Below, piece by piece: positions 7,603 to 10,847 of a stretch of DNA of 10,847 nt. This stretch comes from an uncultured Flavobacteriales bacterium. GTDB taxonomy: Bacteria > Bacteroidota > Bacteroidia > Flavobacteriales_E > Vicingaceae. Each line of letters starts with the position of its first letter. The first letter of the stretch is position 1. The stretch lies in assembly GCA_913059105.1 (NCBI GenBank), contig CAJXRL010000074.1, forward strand, positions 1 through 10,847. The letters are read 5' to 3'. The notes under the pieces were generated by a model. It saw only the letters and a list, made by a program, of their open reading frames with translations. It searched no databases and was not told the DNA's origin. The position numbers and the translations under genes were made by a program.

Positions 7603-7937
7603 AATAAGTCTTTAACATTTTCTGGCGGTCTTCCTAAAACTGCTTTGTTCCCTCGAATAACTATCGGTCGTTCGATTAATTTAGGATTTTCAATCATTAT
7701 TTGAATTAACTCTTCTTCACCAAAGCTTTTGCCTTTGATGATTTCTTTGTAAGCTGGTTCCCCTTTTCTTAAAATATCGGCTGGCTTCAAGTTCAACTTC
7801 ATCAAAATATCCAGTAAGTCTTCTCTTGAAGGGACATTTTCCAAGTATTTAATAATCTCAGGTTGAATTCCAGCCTCTTCAATTAAAGCTAAAGTTTGTC
7901 TGCTTTTCATGCAGCGAGGGTTGTGATATATCTTCAT
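7599..7937 (-). CDS. arsC: ArsC-family protein (glutaredoxin-dependent arsenate reductase type)
   Basis: The 112-residue thioredoxin-fold protein matches the ArsC/Spx/YffB family. It opens with MKIYHNPRCMKSRQ, placing the catalytic cysteine at Cys9 in the standard NPxCxKSR loop. The three arginines that bind arsenate in E. coli plasmid ArsC have counterparts: Arg57 in ILRKGEP, Arg90 in ERPIVI and Arg103 in GRPPENV. This favours true arsenate reductase (arsenate to arsenite with glutathione/glutaredoxin-type thiols) over Spx, which has a CxxC. However, no ArsR regulator or arsenite efflux gene is nearby, and chromosomal family members of this kind are often of unproven function. The ATG at 7937 is only 2 bp after the stop of the carbonic anhydrase-like gene, so the two are almost certainly co-transcribed and translationally coupled. 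The stop TAG overlaps a convergent small ORF. Confidence 0.88.
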   Translation of the reverse strand: MKIYHNPRCMKSRQTLALIEEAGIQPEIIKYLENVPSREDLLDILMKLNLKPADILRKGEPAYKEIIKGKSFGEEELIQIMIENPKLIERPIVIRGNKAVLGRPPENVKDLF

Positions 7938-7939
7938 TT

Positions 7940-8455
7940 TTATTCTTTAAACCAACTTGAATAAGTCAAGTAGTTGTCGGCAATTCGTTCTATTTCACCA
8001 GTCTTAAGGTCATTACTGAGTTCTTTAATCTTTTTTGCAGGCGTGCCAGCATAAATAAAGCCTGATTCCAATCTGCTGTTTTGGGTTACAACTGCTCCTG
8101 CTGCAACTATTACATTGCTCTCAACAACTACATTGTCCATAACAATTGAGCCCATCCCTATCAATACATTGTCATGAATTTCGCAGCCGTGAACAATTGC
8201 GTTGTGACCAACTGAAACGTTATTACCAATTATGGTTTTCGATTTTTTATAGGTGCAATGAATTACGGCCCCGTCTTGAATATTTACTTTATTTCCCAAC
8301 GAAATGGTATTTACATCGCCACGAACTACAGCGCTATACCAAATACTGCAATCATCACCTGTGGTAACATCGCCGATAAGGGTTGCGTTTTCTGCTAGAA
8401 AGCAATTTTTTCCAGTCTTTGGAGTAAAACCTCGAACCGTTTTTATCAATGCCAT
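7940..8455 (-). CDS. Gamma carbonic anhydrase-like hexapeptide-repeat protein (YrdA/PaaY type)
   Basis: The 171-residue protein is a left-handed beta-helix made of hexapeptide repeats (for example IGDVTT, IGNNVS, IGMGSI, VAAGAV), expected to be a homotrimer with metal at subunit interfaces. The three zinc-ligand histidines of the gamma-carbonic anhydrase family are in place: His66 (GAVIHC), His84 (VGHNAI) and His89 (IVHGC). The RGD at 45-47, Gln60 and Asp61 correspond to active-site and interface residues of Cam. The C-terminus (GTPAKKIKEL plus an amphipathic helix) is standard. It lacks a long acidic loop like that carrying the Cam proton-shuttle Glu, as in CamH/YrdA proteins, several of which show weak or no measured CO2 hydration. 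Carbonic anhydrase activity is therefore possible but unproven. The start is ATG at 8455; the ArsC-family gene follows after 2 bp. The gene is divergent from nfu across a 62-bp gap. Confidence 0.9.
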   Translation of the reverse strand: MALIKTVRGFTPKTGKNCFLAENATLIGDVTTGDDCSIWYSAVVRGDVNTISLGNKVNIQDGAVIHCTYKKSKTIIGNNVSVGHNAIVHGCEIHDNVLIGMGSIVMDNVVVESNVIVAAGAVVTQNSRLESGFIYAGTPAKKIKELSNDLKTGEIERIADNYLTYSSWFKE

Positions 8456-8481
8456 GTTATAATAATTAGTATAATATTTGA

Positions 8482-8489
8482 CAAAGCTA
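8482..8489 (-). promoter_or_regulatory. Possible -7 box for the carbonic anhydrase-like/ArsC pair
   Basis: The minus strand reads TAGCTTTG, an exact TAnnTTTG match, 26 bases before the ATG at 8455 in the 62-bp divergent gap. No good -33 TTG is seen upstream. A weaker plus-strand relative (AATATTTG, 8473-8480) could serve the divergent nfu gene; it differs from consensus at the first base. Confidence 0.32.
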
Positions 8490-8517
8490 ATGATGATTTG
8501 TTGAGTAATTTTGACCT

Positions 8518-9132
8518 ATGGAAAAAACAATCGCACCTCACAATATTTACGCAGAAAGTACACCAAACCCGGCAACAATGAAGTTTGTTTCTAACCGGTA
8601 TATGGTGGTTGACGGACAAGTTTATGAATACGGTTTAGATGACGATGCCGATAACTCTCCAATGGCAGCGAAACTGCTAAATTTCCCATTTATTTCAAAA
8701 GTCTTTATTGCTAGTAATTTTGTTGCTATCACAAAAACGGATATAATTGAATGGGAAGATGTTATTCATCAATTAAGGGACTTTCTTGGTGAATACTTGA
8801 ATAATGAAGGAGTAGTAGTGAAAGTTTCTTCATTGGAAATGGATGAAGTTGAAGAAAAACAAGAAACGGTTGCCACACCAAAACGAACAGATTTAGAAGG
8901 CATAGATGCTAAGATTGCAGATATTTTAGATGAATATATTCGACCAGCTGTGGAAAGTGATGGAGGAGCAATTGACTTTCATTCTTTCGAAGATGGGAAA
9001 GTGAACGTTGTTCTGCGAGGAGCGTGCAGCGGTTGCCCTTCTTCAACCATGACCTTGAAAGCGGGGATTGAAAATATGTTGAAGGAAATGTTACCAAATC
9101 AAATTTCTGAGGTTGTTGCCATTAATGGTTAA
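8518..9132 (+). CDS. Nfu-type Fe-S cluster carrier (Nfu N-terminal domain plus NifU C-terminal domain)
   Basis: The 204-residue cytosolic protein has the two-domain layout of mitochondrial NFU1-like carriers. An N-terminal Nfu domain (about residues 7-103) starts with IYAESTPNPATMKFVSN, the hallmark TPNPxTxKF motif. A Glu/Lys-rich linker follows (about 106-125), then a NifU C-terminal domain (about 127-203) with RGACSGCPSS, whose CxxC (Cys170 and Cys173) binds a 4Fe-4S cluster between two subunits. These carriers receive clusters from a SUF or ISC scaffold and deliver them to client enzymes. It lacks the degenerate A-type domain of E. coli NfuA, so that symbol is not used. ATG at 8518 gives a complete N-terminus. 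The downstream secreted-protein gene begins 26 bp after the stop, with a hairpin between. Confidence 0.95.
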   Translation: MEKTIAPHNIYAESTPNPATMKFVSNRYMVVDGQVYEYGLDDDADNSPMAAKLLNFPFISKVFIASNFVAITKTDIIEWEDVIHQLRDFLGEYLNNEGVVVKVSSLEMDEVEEKQETVATPKRTDLEGIDAKIADILDEYIRPAVESDGGAIDFHSFEDGKVNVVLRGACSGCPSSTMTLKAGIENMLKEMLPNQISEVVAING

Positions 9133-9160
9133 TTTTAGTGGTTCAAACCGCTACTAAAAT
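9132..9160 (+). repeat. Inverted repeat (hairpin) spanning the nfu stop and the next start codon
   Basis: ATTTTAGT (9132-9139) is exactly complementary to ACTAAAAT (9153-9160). Inside it GGTT (9140-9143) pairs with AACC (9146-9149) around CA, leaving a three-base bulge (9150-9152); an alternative pairing of TAGTGGTT with AACCGCTA uses one U-G wobble. The hairpin begins at the last base of the nfu TAA and includes the first two bases of the downstream ATG (9159-9161). No U-tract follows, so it is not a typical terminator; it could hide the start codon or mark an RNA processing site. Confidence 0.5.
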
Positions 9161-10517
9161 GAAAAAGTTATTATTCGGAATTAGTTTATTAGTTGGCGTT
9201 CATTCGTTCGCTCAAATTACTGTAAATGGTTCAAATATGCCTATATCAGGAGATACGTTGCGATTTAGTACTGCAATACTTGATACGTCAGTTCTATTAA
9301 ACTTTCAACGTTCAGGAGCGAATCAAGTCTGGAATTTTGACTCTCTAAGACCAGTCAGTCAAACGGTTCAAAGATTTGTAAGTTCTTCTCAAACACCTTA
9401 TAATACGGTGCCGAATAATCGAATTGGGTTACTTTTTGCAGATACTCTTTCCCTCGGTGGCACCTCTATAACTGATTCGTATAATTTTATAAATAGCTCA
9501 TTAACTGATTTTTCTATTGACTATCGAGCTGCGTCAGTTCCTACTGGTATTCCGCTTTTCCCAATCTTACAACTCGTTAGCAGTTATTCAGATAAAGATG
9601 AGTTGTTCCAGTTTCCACTTGATTACTTAGATCGTGATAGTTCAACATTTAACTTTATTCTGAACAATGGCTTTCCTCCGATTTATTACGGATCTGCTGG
9701 GTATAGAATTAATGAAGTAGATGCGTGGGGAACTGTGACAACTCCTTACGGAACTTTTAGTGCACTAAGAGTAATTACCGATATGGTTTCTATAGATACG
9801 GTTAGCTTCGCAGGTCAGGACGTCTCCATACCAAGCCATACAAGAGAGTATCAGTGGATTTCGAATCAAGAAAGAATTCCTGTAATGAAGGTAAATGGAT
9901 TAGTTGTAGCAGGTACGTTTGTTCCTACAACAGTAGAATTCAGAGATAGCGTAAGGGCAATTACTCCTCTTATTCCATCTGTAGCAATTTTTACAGCCGA
10001 TACCACAGTGGTAGATTTGAATGATACGCTTGGCTTTAATAACCTTTCCATTGGTGGTCTAAGTTTATCGCATCAATGGAGTTTTAATCCGAATAATGTA
10101 GTGTACAGAAGTGGGAATTCTACGAGTAGAAATATCGAAGTAAGTTTTACCGATACAGGATTTTATGATGTGCAATTAATTGTTTCGGCGGGGACTTCTA
10201 TAGATACATTGCTGCGAGAAAACTATATACAAGTTTTAGGTGCTAGTGGAATACGATCACTCAACGTTGATTTATTAAATCGAATTTTCTTATCTCCTAG
10301 CCCTTCTTCAAAAGGGGAAGCTATGGTTTTACGAGTTGAAAAAGGAATTGACCTAATCGGTTATGAAGTGGTTGATATTCAAGGGAAAATTATTAAAAGT
10401 TCGAAAGTGGTAAACGCAAGGATTTTACAAATTAAAGCTCCGATTACAAGTGGTATTTATTTCTATAAAGTTATTACCAAGCAAGGTTCAATTGTGAAAA
10501 AAATCATCGTTGAATAG
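9159..10517 (+). CDS. T9SS-secreted protein with PKD-like domain and type A sorting domain
   Basis: I place the start at ATG 9159, giving 452 residues and an immediate signal peptide (MKKLLFGISLLVGVHSFA, cleavage likely before Gln19). A GTG at 9138 would add seven residues ahead of the signal and is unlikely. The N-terminal 250 or so residues form a region opening with ITVNGSNMPISGDTLRF, recalled as common in Bacteroidota secreted proteins of unknown function. Residues about 275-360 look like a PKD fold (HQWSF and DTGFYDVQLIV). The last 75 or so residues are a type IX secretion sorting domain with the typical YEVVDIQGKII and SGIYFYKVITKQGSIVKKIIVE-type ending. It should therefore cross the outer membrane by T9SS and be anchored or released; the first part crosses the inner membrane by Sec. 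No catalytic motif is seen, so an adhesive or binding role is inferred. The following gene overlaps it by 8 bp. Confidence 0.88.
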   Translation: MKKLLFGISLLVGVHSFAQITVNGSNMPISGDTLRFSTAILDTSVLLNFQRSGANQVWNFDSLRPVSQTVQRFVSSSQTPYNTVPNNRIGLLFADTLSLGGTSITDSYNFINSSLTDFSIDYRAASVPTGIPLFPILQLVSSYSDKDELFQFPLDYLDRDSSTFNFILNNGFPPIYYGSAGYRINEVDAWGTVTTPYGTFSALRVITDMVSIDTVSFAGQDVSIPSHTREYQWISNQERIPVMKVNGLVVAGTFVPTTVEFRDSVRAITPLIPSVAIFTADTTVVDLNDTLGFNNLSIGGLSLSHQWSFNPNNVVYRSGNSTSRNIEVSFTDTGFYDVQLIVSAGTSIDTLLRENYIQVLGASGIRSLNVDLLNRIFLSPSPSSKGEAMVLRVEKGIDLIGYEVVDIQGKIIKSSKVVNARILQIKAPITSGIYFYKVITKQGSIVKKIIVE

Positions 10518-10821
10518 AGCTGCGTACTTTTCCCTGCTTTGCTTGATTTTATTTGGAGTAAATTTTTATGCTCAAGAAGAGTCACCTTATTTAAATAACA
10601 GGACATATACTTACGAAGAACTCATAGAAACATATAGTTCTTTGGCTTCAGGAAATGACTTTTTGAAATTGTCTGAAGTTGGCACATCTGATGTTGGAAA
10701 GCCGATTCATTTAATTGTAATTTCCAAAAATGGAGATTTTACTCCTGAGAAAGCAAGGCAAAACAGGAAGTCAATTGTGCTGATTAATAATGGCATCCAT
10801 GCTGGAGAAGCGTGTGGAATT
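10510..10821 (+). CDS. M14-family zinc carboxypeptidase, N-terminal fragment
   Basis: Only the first 104 residues are genomic. A hydrophobic signal peptide (about residues 4-21, ending YAQ) is followed by a segment with YTYEELIE and GKPIHLIVIS, then NNGIHAGEACG at 93-103. In the M14 carboxypeptidase family, the HxGE motif here (His97, Glu100) supplies two of the three zinc ligands; the third His and catalytic Glu lie beyond the break. The protein is predicted to be exported and to cleave C-terminal residues from peptides. Start: an in-frame TGA at 10495-10497 leaves TTG at 10510 as the only start that keeps the whole signal peptide, producing an 8-bp overlap with the preceding T9SS gene and likely translational coupling. 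The apparent LSLIHI ending and stop come from adapter sequence and are not protein. The truncation is a library artefact. Confidence 0.85.
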
Positions 10822-10847
10822 CTGTCTCTTATACACATCTGACGCTG
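10822..10847 (-). other. Nextera Read 1 sequencing adapter (artificial)
   Basis: Bases 10822-10840 are the reverse complement of the 19-base Tn5 mosaic end, and 10841-10847 (GACGCTG) continue into the Read 1 tail; the whole 26 bases are an inverted copy of 10-35. It is untrimmed adapter, not genome, and creates a false end for the carboxypeptidase frame. Confidence 0.97.

Noticed and set aside
9138..9158. GTG at 9138 as start of the T9SS protein
   Set aside because: It would put seven polar residues before a canonical MKK-type signal peptide; ATG at 9159 is better.
36..10821. tRNA, rRNA, CRISPR array, riboswitch, prophage or toxin-antitoxin module
   Set aside because: No cloverleaf-like or conserved RNA sequence, no regularly spaced direct repeats and no phage or toxin-antitoxin-like proteins; intergenic gaps are short.
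1..10847. Terminal 26-bp inverted repeats resembling transposon ends flanking a 10.8-kb unit
   Set aside because: The repeats equal the Nextera adapter including non-transposon primer bases (TCGTCGGCAGCGTC), there is no transposase, and the repeats lie at the exact contig ends.

Overview
The window is an AT-rich, gene-dense piece of a Bacteroidota chromosome, most likely Flavobacteriales or a close relative. The main reasons are a secreted protein with a type IX secretion (T9SS) C-terminal sorting domain, a lipoprotein of Asp-box repeats, a BicA-like SulP transporter, TAnnTTTG-type -7 boxes in intergenic DNA and frequent TTG starts. The assignment comes from gene content and is not a measured phylogeny. 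Both ends are artificial. Bases 3-35 and 10822-10847 are Nextera (Tn5 tagmentation) Read 1 adapter in inverted orientation, so genomic DNA runs only from about 36 to 10821 and the two terminal genes are cut by library preparation.

Layout from left to right. (1) Plus strand, 36-2748: the C-terminal part of the ferrous iron transporter FeoB, a SprT-like zinc metalloprotease-fold protein starting at TTG three bases later, then mannose-1-phosphate guanylyltransferase (GDP-mannose supply for surface glycans). A perfect 32-bp palindrome with A- and T-rich flanks at 2767-2798 terminates both converging transcripts. (2) Minus strand, 7375 back to 2803: class II fumarase with its own hairpin terminator, then a group of lipoprotein, small exported acidic protein and SulP anion (probably bicarbonate) transporter. 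(3) 7450-8455: a 50-codon membrane-protein ORF on the plus strand, convergent with and overlapping by 4 bp a minus-strand pair encoding a gamma-class carbonic anhydrase-like hexapeptide protein and an ArsC-family thioredoxin-fold protein. (4) Plus strand, 8518-10821: an Nfu-type Fe-S carrier, a T9SS-sorted PKD-domain protein whose start codon lies in a hairpin, and the N-terminus of an M14 zinc carboxypeptidase that overlaps the previous gene by 8 bp.

Most genes are core metabolism or envelope housekeeping: iron uptake, Fe-S delivery, the TCA cycle, bicarbonate/CO2 handling, sugar nucleotides and secreted proteins. I see no phage, insertion sequence, CRISPR array, RNA gene, toxin-antitoxin or defence module, and I do not think the window holds a dramatic new system. 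The points worth a second look are the adapter ends, the unlisted small membrane ORF, the small acidic exported protein, the start-codon hairpin at 9132-9160, and three TTG starts. No gap between genes exceeds 300 bases once the small ORF is counted.
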